NCBI RefSeq assembly: GCF_902499135.1
Contig: NZ_CABVPR010000002.1
Span: 62,001 to 126,000 of the forward strand
DNA length: 64,000 nucleotides
Direction: 5' to 3'
Origin: Burkholderia dolosa
GTDB taxonomy: Bacteria; Pseudomonadota; Gammaproteobacteria; Burkholderiales; Burkholderiaceae
Part shown: piece after piece, positions 56,014-64,000 of the stretch
Position numbering within the stretch: position 1 is the first letter of the stretch
Layout: each line of letters opens with the position of its first letter
The notes under the pieces: model-generated
What the model saw: the letters and a program-made list of their open reading frames with translations, nothing else
The model's database searches: none
Told to the model about the DNA's origin: nothing
Made by a program: the position numbers and the translations under genes

Positions 56014-56943
56014 ATGAATCATGAAGTCATCGTCACCTGCGCCGTGACCGGCGCGGGCGATACGGTCGGCAAGCATCCGGCGATTCCGGTCACGCCGAAG
56101 GAGATCGCGGCCGCCGCGATCGAAGCCGCGAAGGCCGGCGCGACCGTCGCGCATTGTCATGTGCGCGATCCGCACACGGGCCGCGGCAGCCGCGATCCGA
56201 GCCTGTACCGCGAAGTGGTCGACCGGATCCGCTCGGCCGACGTCGACGTGATCATCAACCTGACGGCCGGCATGGGCGGCGATCTCGAGATCGGCCCCGG
56301 CGAAGACCCGATGCGCTTCGGCAAGGGCACGGACCTCGTCGGCGGACTCACGCGGCTCGTGCACGTCGAAGAACTGCTGCCGGAGATCTGCACGCTCGAC
56401 TGCGGCACGCTCAACTTCGGCGACGGCGACTATATCTACGTGTCGACGCCCGCGCAGCTGCGCGCCGGCGCGAAGCGCATCCAGGAGCTCGGCGTGAAGC
56501 CGGAGCTGGAGATCTTCGACACCGGTCACCTGTGGTTCGCGAAGCAGCTGCTGAAGGAAGGGCTGCTCGACGATCCGCCGCTGTTCCAGCTGTGCCTCGG
56601 CATTCCGTGGGGCGCGCCGGCCGATACGGGCACGATGAAGGCGATGGTCGACAACCTGCCGCCGGGCGCGCACTGGGCCGGCTTCGGCATCGGCCGCATG
56701 CAGATGCCGATGGTCGCGCAGGCGATGCTGCTCGGCGGTCACGTGCGCGTCGGCCTCGAAGACAACCTGTGGCTCGACCGCGGCGTGCACGCGACCAACG
56801 GCACGCTCGTCGAGCGCGCGCGAGAAATCGTCGAGCGGCTCGGCGGCCGCGTGCTGACGCCGGCCGAAGGCCGCCGCAAGCTCGGGCTGCCGGCACGCGG
56901 CGAGCGTCCGCTCGAACGTCGCGCGGTGACCGAGTTCGCGTGA
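56014..56943 (+). CDS. cdhC: 3-dehydrocarnitine cleavage enzyme (BKACE family)
   Basis: A 309-aa beta-keto acid cleavage enzyme. It condenses 3-dehydrocarnitine with acetyl-CoA to give betainyl-CoA and acetoacetate. Zinc ligands His47 and His49 lie in [11 protein letters not shown], and the family signature [14 protein letters not shown], the [11 protein letters not shown] stretch, and [17 protein letters not shown] are intact. It follows caiX and precedes carnitine dehydrogenase, as in Pseudomonas. The ribosome site is weak (GAGGCAAACAGC). Substrate assignment rests on context as BKACE enzymes vary. Confidence 0.93.
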   Translation: MNHEVIVTCAVTGAGDTVGKHPAIPVTPKEIAAAAIEAAKAGATVAHCHVRDPHTGRGSRDPSLYREVVDRIRSADVDVIINLTAGMGGDLEIGPGEDPMRFGKGTDLVGGLTRLVHVEELLPEICTLDCGTLNFGDGDYIYVSTPAQLRAGAKRIQELGVKPELEIFDTGHLWFAKQLLKEGLLDDPPLFQLCLGIPWGAPADTGTMKAMVDNLPPGAHWAGFGIGRMQMPMVAQAMLLGGHVRVGLEDNLWLDRGVHATNGTLVERAREIVERLGGRVLTPAEGRRKLGLPARGERPLERRAVTEFA

Positions 56944-57027
56944 GCGCCGTGCGCCGCGCAGTTTCGGCGGACGCGTTGCGACAGCGCGGCCGCCGCCCGA
57001 TTTCCCCGATTTGAAGGATGCATCGAC

Positions 57028-57993
57028 ATGGCAGTGAAGACCGACATCAAGACGTTCGCCGCGATCGGCGCCGGCGTGATCGGCAGCGGGTGGGTGGCCC
57101 GCGCGCTCGCGCACGGGCTCGACGTCGTCGTCTGGGATCCCGCACCGGGCGCCGAGCAGCAGCTGCGCGCGAACGTCGCGAATGCGTGGCCGGCGCTCGA
57201 GCGCGTCGGTCTCGCGCCAGGCGCGGACCGCGCGCGGCTGCGCTTCGTGCCGACGATCGAAGCATGCGTCGCGCACGCGGATTTCATCCAGGAGAGCGCG
57301 CCGGAGCGCGAGGCGCTGAAGCTCGAGCTGCACGAGCAGATCAGCCGCGCGGCGAAGCCCGATGCGATCATCGCGTCGTCGACGTCGGGGCTGTTGCCGA
57401 CCGACTTCTATGCGCGTGCGACGCATCCGGAGCGCTGCGTGGTCGGCCACCCGTTCAATCCGGTGTACCTGCTGCCGCTCGTCGAGGTGCTCGGCGGCGA
57501 GCGTACCGCGCCGGAAGCGGTCGAAGCGGCGATGCGCGTCTATCGCGCGCTCGGCATGCGGCCGCTGCACGTGCGCAAGGAAGTGCCGGGCTTCATCGCG
57601 GACCGGCTGCTCGAAGCGCTGTGGCGCGAGGCGCTGCATCTCGTCGACGAGGGCGTCGCGACGACCGGCGAAATCGACGACGCGATCCGCTTCGGCGCCG
57701 GCATCCGCTGGTCGTTCATGGGCACGTTCCTCACGTACACGCTCGCGGGCGGCGATGCGGGCATGCGACACTTCATGCAGCAATTCGGGCCGGCGCTCGA
57801 ATTGCCGTGGACGAAGCTCGTCGCGCCGACGCTGACCGATGCGCTGATCGATCGCGTCGTCGAAGGCACCGCCGAGCAGCAGGGCGCACGCAGCATCAAG
57901 GAACTCGAACGCTATCGCGACGAGTGCATCACCGAGGTGCTGAAAGCGATCGCCGCGGTGAAAGCGCGGCACGGCATGCGATTCGAGGACTGA
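57028..57993 (+). CDS. cdhA: L-carnitine dehydrogenase
   Basis: A 321-aa 3-hydroxyacyl-CoA-dehydrogenase-like enzyme that oxidises L-carnitine to 3-dehydrocarnitine with NAD+. NAD motif GAGVIGSGW (14-22), [33 protein letters not shown] with the catalytic His, and a C-terminal helical domain. The length fits single-domain CdhA; in some bacteria it is fused to the thioesterase encoded here separately by the next gene, 3 bp away. It sits between cdhC and cdhB. Confidence 0.94.
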   Translation: MAVKTDIKTFAAIGAGVIGSGWVARALAHGLDVVVWDPAPGAEQQLRANVANAWPALERVGLAPGADRARLRFVPTIEACVAHADFIQESAPEREALKLELHEQISRAAKPDAIIASSTSGLLPTDFYARATHPERCVVGHPFNPVYLLPLVEVLGGERTAPEAVEAAMRVYRALGMRPLHVRKEVPGFIADRLLEALWREALHLVDEGVATTGEIDDAIRFGAGIRWSFMGTFLTYTLAGGDAGMRHFMQQFGPALELPWTKLVAPTLTDALIDRVVEGTAEQQGARSIKELERYRDECITEVLKAIAAVKARHGMRFED

Positions 57994-57996
57994 CGA

Positions 57997-58488
57997 ATGA
58001 CCGGCGATACTCCGTTGACGATCTACCGCGACGTCGTGCGGCCCGAGTGGGTCGACTACAACGGCCACTTGCGCGATGCGTTCTATCTGCTGATCTTCAG
58101 CTTCGCGACCGACGCGTTGCTGGACCGCATCGGTCTCGACGATGCGGCGCGTCGCGAGCGGGGGCGCTCCGTCTATACGCTCGAAGCGCACGTGAACTAT
58201 CTGCACGAGATCAAGGAGGGCGCGCACGTGCGCGTCGATGCGCGCGTGCTCGCGCACGACGCGAAGCGGCTGCATCTGTATCTCGAACTGTTCGCGCCCG
58301 GGCACGACGCGGCGGTGTCGGCGAGCGAGCAGATGCTGCTGCACGTCGACACGCGCGACGGGCCGAAAGCGGCGCCGTTCGATGCCGACGTCGCGGCGCG
58401 CGTCGCCGAACTGCATGCATTGCAGCGCGACTGCGCGCCGCCCGCGTATGCGGGCCGCGTGATTGCGTTGCCGCCGTCGCGCCGCTAG
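57997..58488 (+). CDS. cdhB: Betainyl-CoA thioesterase
   Basis: A 163-aa hot-dog-fold thioesterase: VVRPEWVDYNGHLRDAFYLLIFS, with the D-x-N-G-H motif of 4-hydroxybenzoyl-CoA-type enzymes, and YTLEAHVNYLHEIKEGAHVRVDARVL. It hydrolyses betainyl-CoA to glycine betaine and CoA, completing carnitine conversion. It begins 3 bp after cdhA and is probably translated with it. Its product enters the gbcA/gbcB pathway encoded at 24.5-27.0 kb. Confidence 0.92.
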   Translation: MTGDTPLTIYRDVVRPEWVDYNGHLRDAFYLLIFSFATDALLDRIGLDDAARRERGRSVYTLEAHVNYLHEIKEGAHVRVDARVLAHDAKRLHLYLELFAPGHDAAVSASEQMLLHVDTRDGPKAAPFDADVAARVAELHALQRDCAPPAYAGRVIALPPSRR

Positions 58489-58513
58489 CGCGCCGCAAAG
58501 CGGAGGCCGCACG

Positions 58514-59470
58514 ATGCTCGAACCGGAAATCGCGGCATTCGTCGCCGCCGTCGAGCGCGGGTATCCGGCCGATGCGGCCGCGCGCTCGCCGGACGAGCAG
58601 CGTCGGCTCTACGATCGTTTCGCGGCCGCGTGGACATCCGCGACGCTGCCGGACGGCATCGTCCAGCAACAGGCGGTGTGGCATGCGCCCGACGGCCGCG
58701 CGATCGCGCTGCGCCGCTACGCGCGCGCGCATCGCGCGCCACGCGGCACTGTGCTGTTTTTTCATGGCGGCGGGTTCGTCGTCGGCTCGCTCGACAGTCA
58801 CGCGTCGATCGTCGCGCAGCTGGCGGCCGATACGGGGCTCGCCGTGATCGCGGTCGACTATCGGCTCGCGCCCGAGCACCGTGCGCCGGCCGCGCTCGAA
58901 GACTGTCTTGCCGTTACGCGTGCCGCACGCGACGCGCGCTGGCCGTTCGGGCCGTGTGCGCGGCCGTTGACGCTCGCCGGCGACAGCGCCGGCGGCAATC
59001 TCGCGGCGGCCGTCGCGACCGCGCTGCGCGATGCGGGCGAAGATGGAACCGACGGAATCGCGCTCGTGTATCCGATGCTCGGCCTCGAGCCGCAGTCGCC
59101 CGCGCGCGAAACGGAAGCGCACGCGCCGATGCTGTCGCTCGACGATGTGCATCGCTATCGCACGCTGTACTGGCAGCGCGATTTGTCCGACCTGCAACTG
59201 ACCGACGACGCGCTGCTGCGCGCGTCGGTGCCGCTCGCCGCGGGCCGCTTCGACGGACTGCCGCCGGTGCTCGCGATCGGCGCGGAGCACGATCCGCTGC
59301 GCGACGATGCGCGCGTATATGTCGAACGGATTCGCGCGGCCGGCGGCGCCGCGCGATGCTGGATCGGCGAAGGACTGGTGCACGGCTGCTGGCGCGCGCT
59401 CCGCACGAGCCCGCAGGCGGCGCGGATGCATCGGATGGTCGGCGGGTTTCTGCTCGCACCGCACGCGTAG
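58514..59470 (+). CDS. hocS: Short-chain acylcarnitine hydrolase (HocS-like)
   Basis: A 318-aa alpha/beta hydrolase of the hormone-sensitive-lipase type: oxyanion motif HGGG (84-87), nucleophile Ser158 in GDSAGG, and the late His in GLVHGCWRAL. In Pseudomonas the last gene of caiX-cdhCAB-hocS releases carnitine from short acylcarnitines. No signal peptide is seen, so it acts in the cytoplasm. GGAGGCC precedes the ATG. The assignment depends on conserved order. Confidence 0.87.
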   Translation: MLEPEIAAFVAAVERGYPADAAARSPDEQRRLYDRFAAAWTSATLPDGIVQQQAVWHAPDGRAIALRRYARAHRAPRGTVLFFHGGGFVVGSLDSHASIVAQLAADTGLAVIAVDYRLAPEHRAPAALEDCLAVTRAARDARWPFGPCARPLTLAGDSAGGNLAAAVATALRDAGEDGTDGIALVYPMLGLEPQSPARETEAHAPMLSLDDVHRYRTLYWQRDLSDLQLTDDALLRASVPLAAGRFDGLPPVLAIGAEHDPLRDDARVYVERIRAAGGAARCWIGEGLVHGCWRALRTSPQAARMHRMVGGFLLAPHA

Positions 59471-59492
59471 CGGGCATTTTCGGGAGGCAACG

Positions 59493-60692
59493 ATGCAGGC
59501 AGCGCAACACCGTATCGAGGACTGGCGGACGTTCGATGTCGACGCGGCGATCGCGTCGGCGACGATAGGAGACGGAACGGTCGACGTCGAATGGAGCGAC
59601 GCGCGACGATCGCCGTTCCATTTCGACTGGCTGCGCGACAACTGCACGTGTTCCGCATGCGTGCATGCGGCCACGCGCGAGCAGGTGTTCGAGATCGTCG
59701 ACGCGCCGGACGATCTCGCGGCGCGCGCCGCTTATATCGACGGCGCCGACGGCGCGTTGCACGTCGAATGGAGCGACGGGCATCGCAGCGCGTGGTCGCC
59801 CGGATGGTTGCGCGCGCATGCATACGACGACACGTCGCGCGCGCAGCGCCATGCGGCGCACGGCACGCACATATGGACCGGCGACGATCCCGACGCGATC
59901 GGCGTGTTCGCGTGGCGCGACGTGATGCAGGACGACGGCGCGCTGCTCGAATGGCTGCGCGCACTGCAGCGCACCGGGCTCACGCTCGTCGAGGGCGTGC
60001 CCGCCGAGCGAGGCCGCGTCGGCGAAATCGCGCGTCGCGTCGGGCTGGTGCGCGAGAGCAATTTCGGCGTGCTGTTCGACGTCGAATCGAAACCGCGTCC
60101 GGACAGCAACGCGTATACGTCGCTGAACCTGCCGCCGCACACCGATCTGCCGACGCGCGAACTGCAGCCGGGCGTGCAGTTCCTGCACTGCATCGCGAAC
60201 GACGCAACGGGCGGCGACAGCGTATTCGTCGACGGCTTCGCGCTCGCCGATGCGCTGCGGCGCGAGCATCCGGCCGATTTCGCGCAGCTCGCGTCGACGC
60301 CGTTCGAATTCTGGAACAAGAGCGCGACCAGCGATTACCGCTGTTCGGCGCCGGTGATCGGGCTCGATGCGCGCGGCGACGTGACCGAGGTACGTGTCGC
60401 GAACTTCCTGCGCGGGCCGCTCGATGCGCCGGCCGGCTCGGTTGCGGCCGTCTATCGTGCGTACCGGCGGTTTCTCGCGCTCGCGCGCGAGCCGCGTTTT
60501 CGCGTGCAACGGCGGCTGCGCGCAGGCGACATGTGGGCATTCGACAACCGGCGCGTGCTGCATGCGCGCACGGCGTTCGATCCATCGACCGGGCGCCGCC
60601 ATCTGCAGGGCTGCTACGTCGATCGCGACGAGCTGCTGTCGCGCTCGCGCGTGTTGTCGCGTTCTGCGCCCGCGGCGTCCGCCGCGCAATGA
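59493..60692 (+). CDS. Gamma-butyrobetaine dioxygenase (Fe(II)/2-oxoglutarate-dependent)
   Basis: A 399-aa enzyme of the BBOX/TauD-like family. N-terminal zinc-binding DUF971 domain (about 28-100) with RDNCTCSACVH cysteines, and C-terminal oxygenase domain with the iron motif LPPHTDLPTRE and distal His in DNRRVLHARTAFD. It hydroxylates gamma-butyrobetaine to L-carnitine. It follows hocS by 22 bp with GGGAGGC upstream, so it is part of the carnitine operon, which then degrades its product. The Pseudomonas operon usually encodes this elsewhere. Confidence 0.93.
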   Translation: MQAAQHRIEDWRTFDVDAAIASATIGDGTVDVEWSDARRSPFHFDWLRDNCTCSACVHAATREQVFEIVDAPDDLAARAAYIDGADGALHVEWSDGHRSAWSPGWLRAHAYDDTSRAQRHAAHGTHIWTGDDPDAIGVFAWRDVMQDDGALLEWLRALQRTGLTLVEGVPAERGRVGEIARRVGLVRESNFGVLFDVESKPRPDSNAYTSLNLPPHTDLPTRELQPGVQFLHCIANDATGGDSVFVDGFALADALRREHPADFAQLASTPFEFWNKSATSDYRCSAPVIGLDARGDVTEVRVANFLRGPLDAPAGSVAAVYRAYRRFLALAREPRFRVQRRLRAGDMWAFDNRRVLHARTAFDPSTGRRHLQGCYVDRDELLSRSRVLSRSAPAASAAQ

Positions 60693-60719
60693 CGGGACGC
60701 GCTGCGTTTCCCGCCGACG

Positions 60720-60750
60720 AAAAAGCGCCCGGACGCGCTGCGCCCGGGCG
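60720..60750 (-). terminator. Hairpin with minus-strand T-run (distal)
   Basis: CGCCCGG (60726-60732) and CCGGGCG (60744-60750) pair, and five A at 60720-60724 give a T-run on the minus strand. It would stop leftward transcription from the DUF4148 gene; for the rightward dioxygenase gene it offers only a hairpin. Confidence 0.6.
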
Positions 60751-60788
60751 AAGCCACCCGCTGCGGGGCGGCGGAGGTATGCGCGTCG

Positions 60789-60818
60789 AAAAAAAACGAG
60801 CCCGCGTGACGGGCTCGT
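60789..60818 (-). terminator. Intrinsic terminator of the DUF4148 gene
   Basis: ACGAGCCCG (60796-60804) and CGGGCTCGT (60810-60818) form a perfect 9-bp stem with a 5-nt loop; seven A at 60789-60795 give the minus-strand T-run. It lies about 50 bp after the DUF4148 stop codon. Confidence 0.88.
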
Positions 60819-60869
60819 CCGATACGGCGTCATTGCGCGACGCGCGGCGCCTGCCGCGGGCGCGTCGGC

Positions 60870-61172
60870 TTATTGGCCGAAGAAGATCGAGTCGCGTGCG
60901 TTCGACGACGCCGCGGCGGCCGGCGCGCCCGAGTGGACGACCGGAGCCGGCTGCGCGCCGTAGCCGCTTGCGTCGGCACCATGCACGCGCGCTTCCGCGG
61001 CCTGGATGTCGTTCGGGTAGTACGGGCTCGCGAGGCCCGGCTTGTAGCCGGCTTGTTCGAGCTGAACGAGTTCGTTGCGCACTTGCGCGCGCGTCACGGT
61101 GCTTTGCGCGAATGCGCCGAACGAAGCGGACAGCGCGGTAGCGGCAACGGCTGCATAAACGAGCGATTTCAT
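60870..61172 (-). CDS. DUF4148 secreted small protein
   Basis: A 100-aa exported protein typical of Burkholderia, which carry many DUF4148 paralogues. Signal peptide about 1-22 (ALSASFGAFAQS), then TRAQVRNELVQLEQAGYKPGLASPYYPNDIQAAEARV, the DUF4148 core, and an Ala/Ser-rich tail. GGAGGTCATC precedes the ATG. It is monocistronic with two terminators in series. Function unknown; stress-related expression is common for the family. Confidence 0.92.
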   Translation of the reverse strand: MKSLVYAAVAATALSASFGAFAQSTVTRAQVRNELVQLEQAGYKPGLASPYYPNDIQAAEARVHGADASGYGAQPAPVVHSGAPAAAASSNARDSIFFGQ

Positions 61173-61284
61173 GATGACCTCCGGTGTTTTATTGGCTTCG
61201 CCGTCGACACCATGTCTTCAGCGATTGACCGAATGGTAGTCACCGGAGGATTGAGGGTAAACGCTGATTTTGACGATAAATTGT

Positions 61285-61298
61285 TTACCGATCGGTAA
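61285..61298. promoter_or_regulatory. TTACCGATCGGTAA palindrome upstream of DUF4148 gene
   Basis: A perfect 14-bp palindrome 113 bp upstream of the DUF4148 start, in AT-rich surroundings. The half-site TTACCG and the size fit a TetR-type or similar dimeric regulator. No such regulator gene is adjacent. Confidence 0.5.
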
Positions 61299-61634
61299 CA
61301 GTCCCGCGGCGGCTCAGCCTTTCATTCGTCTTTCGTTTCGATCGGTGCAATAAGACGGGCCTGTGGCAAATGTCGTCAGTTCGTTGAACGCACGCTGCCC
61401 GGCTGCATCGCTTCCGTCGTCTTCCCGTTCTTTTCGGGCGCCGCGCCGACATTCACGCCCGTTTCCCAAACTCGATTGCTGCCTGATTCGCCGGAATACC
61501 TGCGGTATGCGGAGCAGTATTTACTAACCGTATCTGAATAAGCACGCTATAGACGTCGGCCGGAGAAATGCGCCGGCGGCGAAAATGTGCCGCGCATTTG
61601 CATTTTTACCGAGTCGCTCCGATACAACGCCGTT

Positions 61635-61654
61635 ACCTATTGATATCGATAGGT
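61635..61654. promoter_or_regulatory. lux-box-like 20-bp palindrome upstream of AidA-like gene
   Basis: ACCTATTGATATCGATAGGT is a 20-bp inverted repeat with one mismatched pair and the ACCT-N12-AGGT frame seen in LuxR-type binding boxes. It ends about 142 bp before the AidA-like start. AidA genes of B. cenocepacia are quorum-sensing regulated, so a CepR-type site is possible. The usual inner CTG/CAG is CTA/TAG here, which weakens the match. Confidence 0.45.
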
Positions 61655-61796
61655 TTCATTGCCATTGGGCTGCTGTATGTTTTGCTTGCCTTGATGGCGT
61701 TGCTTCTTTAGTTCGTTTTGCATATGTCGTGGCGTGATGCTCGCACGGGGTGTTGTGCTATCAAGATTGTCGTTAAATTTTATTTGGGGATTGATC

Positions 61797-62447
61797 GTGA
61801 GTGATAACTTCAGGCCGTCAATTATCGACGTTGCAATATTGGTCGATGCACCGCGTATTAAATACTATTACGGGGCGAATCACGCAAAAGACAATGTAAA
61901 CTTCTCCGATTATGTGGGGGTCGGCAACAACGGTGACGGGGGCAGCTTCATCTATATGGTCACCACGTGGCGGGATGCACAAAACGAAGGGGGCTCGGAG
62001 CTTTCGATCTACGGCGAGGTGCGAAACAAGATTCGCTGGCGGATGCGGTCGTTGTCGATGGGCGGCATTGCGGATGCAATGAGCCGGAACGAGCCGCCCG
62101 TCGCATTTCAAGCCGCGATCAGGGGCTTCGTATTTAGTGGCGGCGATGCGTACAAAGAGTACATTACGACTCCCGTGAAGAAGACCGAGACGGTAAAGAG
62201 CTGGGGTTTTGATCAGAATGGCAATCTGGTCCAGCAAGATATTAACGATACTTACTGGGAATCCGAGGTTATCAAGCCTGGATTCGGTAACCAGAATAAC
62301 CAACGCGTCAATATTACGTACCACACGCCGTTCAACATCCTCTGCAACTGTCAAGACTGTAACGACGGCACCCATGGTGGCGGAGGCGGCGGCGGCAATG
62401 GCTGCGGCGGTTACACCTACGATCCGTTCATCGTTACTCAAGGATGA
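61797..62447 (+). CDS. AidA/PixA-like inclusion-body family protein
   Basis: A 216-aa protein that resembles the AidA/PixA family: an N-terminal DNFRPSIIDVAILVDAPRI segment, central GSFIYMVTTWRDA and the 'IRWRMRSLS' strand. The C terminus is unusual, with CNCQDCNDGTH, a glycine run and a final CGGYTYDPFIV. I start at the GTG at 61797 with GGGGATT upstream; an ATG 21 codons earlier would add a hydrophobic stretch without family match. Base composition is more AT-rich than neighbouring genes, hinting at transfer or weak codon bias. Family assignment is moderate. Confidence 0.7.
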   Translation: MSDNFRPSIIDVAILVDAPRIKYYYGANHAKDNVNFSDYVGVGNNGDGGSFIYMVTTWRDAQNEGGSELSIYGEVRNKIRWRMRSLSMGGIADAMSRNEPPVAFQAAIRGFVFSGGDAYKEYITTPVKKTETVKSWGFDQNGNLVQQDINDTYWESEVIKPGFGNQNNQRVNITYHTPFNILCNCQDCNDGTHGGGGGGGNGCGGYTYDPFIVTQG

Positions 62448-62850
62448 GTTGCCGATAAATAGGTAAATCGGACAAGCCTGCGCTGCAAGGTCGATACACG
62501 TTGTCGGCTTTGCGTTGCGCAGGCGATCACGTCTTTGTTTCGAACCGGGCATGTCAATGCCTGAGCCGATCCGGGATCGGGCAGACGGCAGTACGTACGC
62601 GGCATGAAGAAGGCGGGGGTAGTCGACCGAGAACGTTGCTTTCTCCGGGTAACGGCTCGGCAACCGGACTCAGCCACCATGGCGAACGTGCACGGCGAGC
62701 GAACAACGTTCACGCACCAGCAACGTCAGCGCTACCGATGCCGTTGAATACCGGCCGCGCCGAAACAAGCGACGGGAATGCGACAGGCGACATGCCGGCG
62801 CGACCCGATCGGCATAGGGCGCAGCCGGCTTCGATGCGTGGCCGGAAGGT
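62448..62850. other. Intergenic region without recognised gene
   Basis: This 403-bp gap lies between the AidA-like and DUF3331 genes, which converge. It has a GATCCGGGATCGG short repeat and several weak open frames on both strands without ribosome sites. Composition returns gradually to the high GC of the rest. No hairpin with a T-run was seen. Confidence 0.45.
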
Positions 62851-63141
62851 TCACTTGCCGCCAGACAGGCCGAGCACTTCGGCGGCGGAGATCATCGCGG
62901 CCGCATTGGCCGGCGCCGGCCGTTCGGCGGGGCGGAATACTTCGTCGCCGCGATGGATCACCTGGCGCGACAGCGCACAGGTGCCGGTGCGTTGCGCGAA
63001 GCGGCGGCGCCAGCGTTGTTCGCCGTAATGGCAGCGGCCGGGTTCGACCCAGCGGACGACGAGCAGCGTATCGGAACGTTCGAGGATTTCGACGTGGACG
63101 TCGGTGGAGTCGAGCGCAGGCAGGGATTTGGAGGCCTTCAT
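62851..63141 (-). CDS. DUF3331 small protein
   Basis: A 96-aa protein matching the Burkholderia-typical DUF3331 pattern: VEILERSDTLLVVRWVEPGRCHYGEQRWRRRFA, then TCALSRQVIHRGDEVFRP and a C-terminal NAAAMISAAEVLG. Conserved Cys and His residues (CHYGEQ, TCALS) suggest metal or structural roles. The ATG at 63141 follows AGGAAACGGC. No partners are visible; the function is unknown. Confidence 0.85.
   Translation of the reverse strand: MKASKSLPALDSTDVHVEILERSDTLLVVRWVEPGRCHYGEQRWRRRFAQRTGTCALSRQVIHRGDEVFRPAERPAPANAAAMISAAEVLGLSGGK

Positions 63142-64000
<859 letters not shown>

Larger units (their letters stand above)
61173..61796. other. AT-richer regulatory region between DUF4148 and AidA-like genes
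   Basis: This 624-bp gap is noticeably less GC-rich than the rest of the window. It separates two divergent genes and holds the palindromes at 61285-61298 and 61635-61654. Sequences such as TTGCATTTTTACC and TTTACTAACCGTATCTGAATAAG may be promoter elements. No gene is supported inside it. Confidence 0.55.

Noticed and set aside
62438-62713. 91-codon minus-strand open frame between AidA-like and DUF3331 genes
   Set aside because: It overlaps the end of the AidA-like gene, lacks a ribosome site and has an unstructured composition.

Overview
The window is dense, high-GC (roughly two-thirds G+C) proteobacterial DNA with short intergenic gaps, many divergent LysR/AraC regulator-target pairs, and two Gram-negative porins. 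Protein sequences, gene content and gene order point to Burkholderia, most likely the B. cepacia complex and probably a secondary chromosome (inference). I see no rRNA, tRNA, CRISPR array or insertion sequence.

The main theme is catabolism of quaternary ammonium compounds. At the left edge, betA (cut by the window), betB and betI oxidise choline to glycine betaine under BetI control, with a 36-bp palindromic BetI-type operator upstream of betI. fdhA follows and disposes of formaldehyde. After an unrelated block (zinc-ribbon membrane protein, MocR regulator, secreted TolB/F5-8C protein, LysR-amidohydrolase-MFS-SDR cluster) comes the betaine core at 14.0-30.9 kb: gbdR, glyA, a degenerate dipeptidase-like protein, a DUF5943-type protein, dgcA-dgcB-etfA-etfB (dimethylglycine demethylation), gbcA and gbcB (glycine betaine Rieske monooxygenase), a betaine/choline-type binding protein, an APC permease and purU. 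No sarcosine oxidase genes are present. At 31.1-34.8 kb a LysR regulator, choline sulfatase betC and a ChoX-like binding protein handle choline-O-sulfate, followed by a porin.

From 38.7 to 47.9 kb, two AraC-type regulators precede an aromatic amine dehydrogenase cluster: large subunit, MauE-like and MauD-like maturation proteins, the tryptophan tryptophylquinone (TTQ) light subunit, two monoheme cytochromes c, an aldehyde dehydrogenase and a porin. The order matches the Alcaligenes faecalis aauBEDA cluster and, like it, lacks mauF/mauG.

From 47.9 to 54.6 kb are a metallo-beta-lactamase-fold hydrolase, then a LysR regulator divergent from a haloacetate-dehalogenase-like hydrolase, a LeuC/LeuD-like hydro-lyase pair and a DctA carrier. 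This looks like a small module for an unsaturated or substituted dicarboxylate.

From 55.0 to 60.7 kb is a carnitine operon in the Pseudomonas order caiX-cdhC-cdhA-cdhB-hocS, extended by a gamma-butyrobetaine dioxygenase. It converts acylcarnitines, carnitine and butyrobetaine toward glycine betaine, which feeds the gbc/dgc core. The right end (60.8-64.0 kb) holds small accessory genes (DUF4148, AidA/PixA-like, DUF3331) in more AT-rich DNA with isolated palindromes, and the start of a short-chain dehydrogenase cut by the window edge.

The strongest leads are the dipeptidase-fold protein in the betaine operon that has lost three zinc ligands, the three-cysteine iron-sulfur site of DgcA, the TTQ enzyme cluster without dedicated TTQ-crosslinking genes, the LeuCD/DctA/dehalogenase module, and several palindromes placed like operators.
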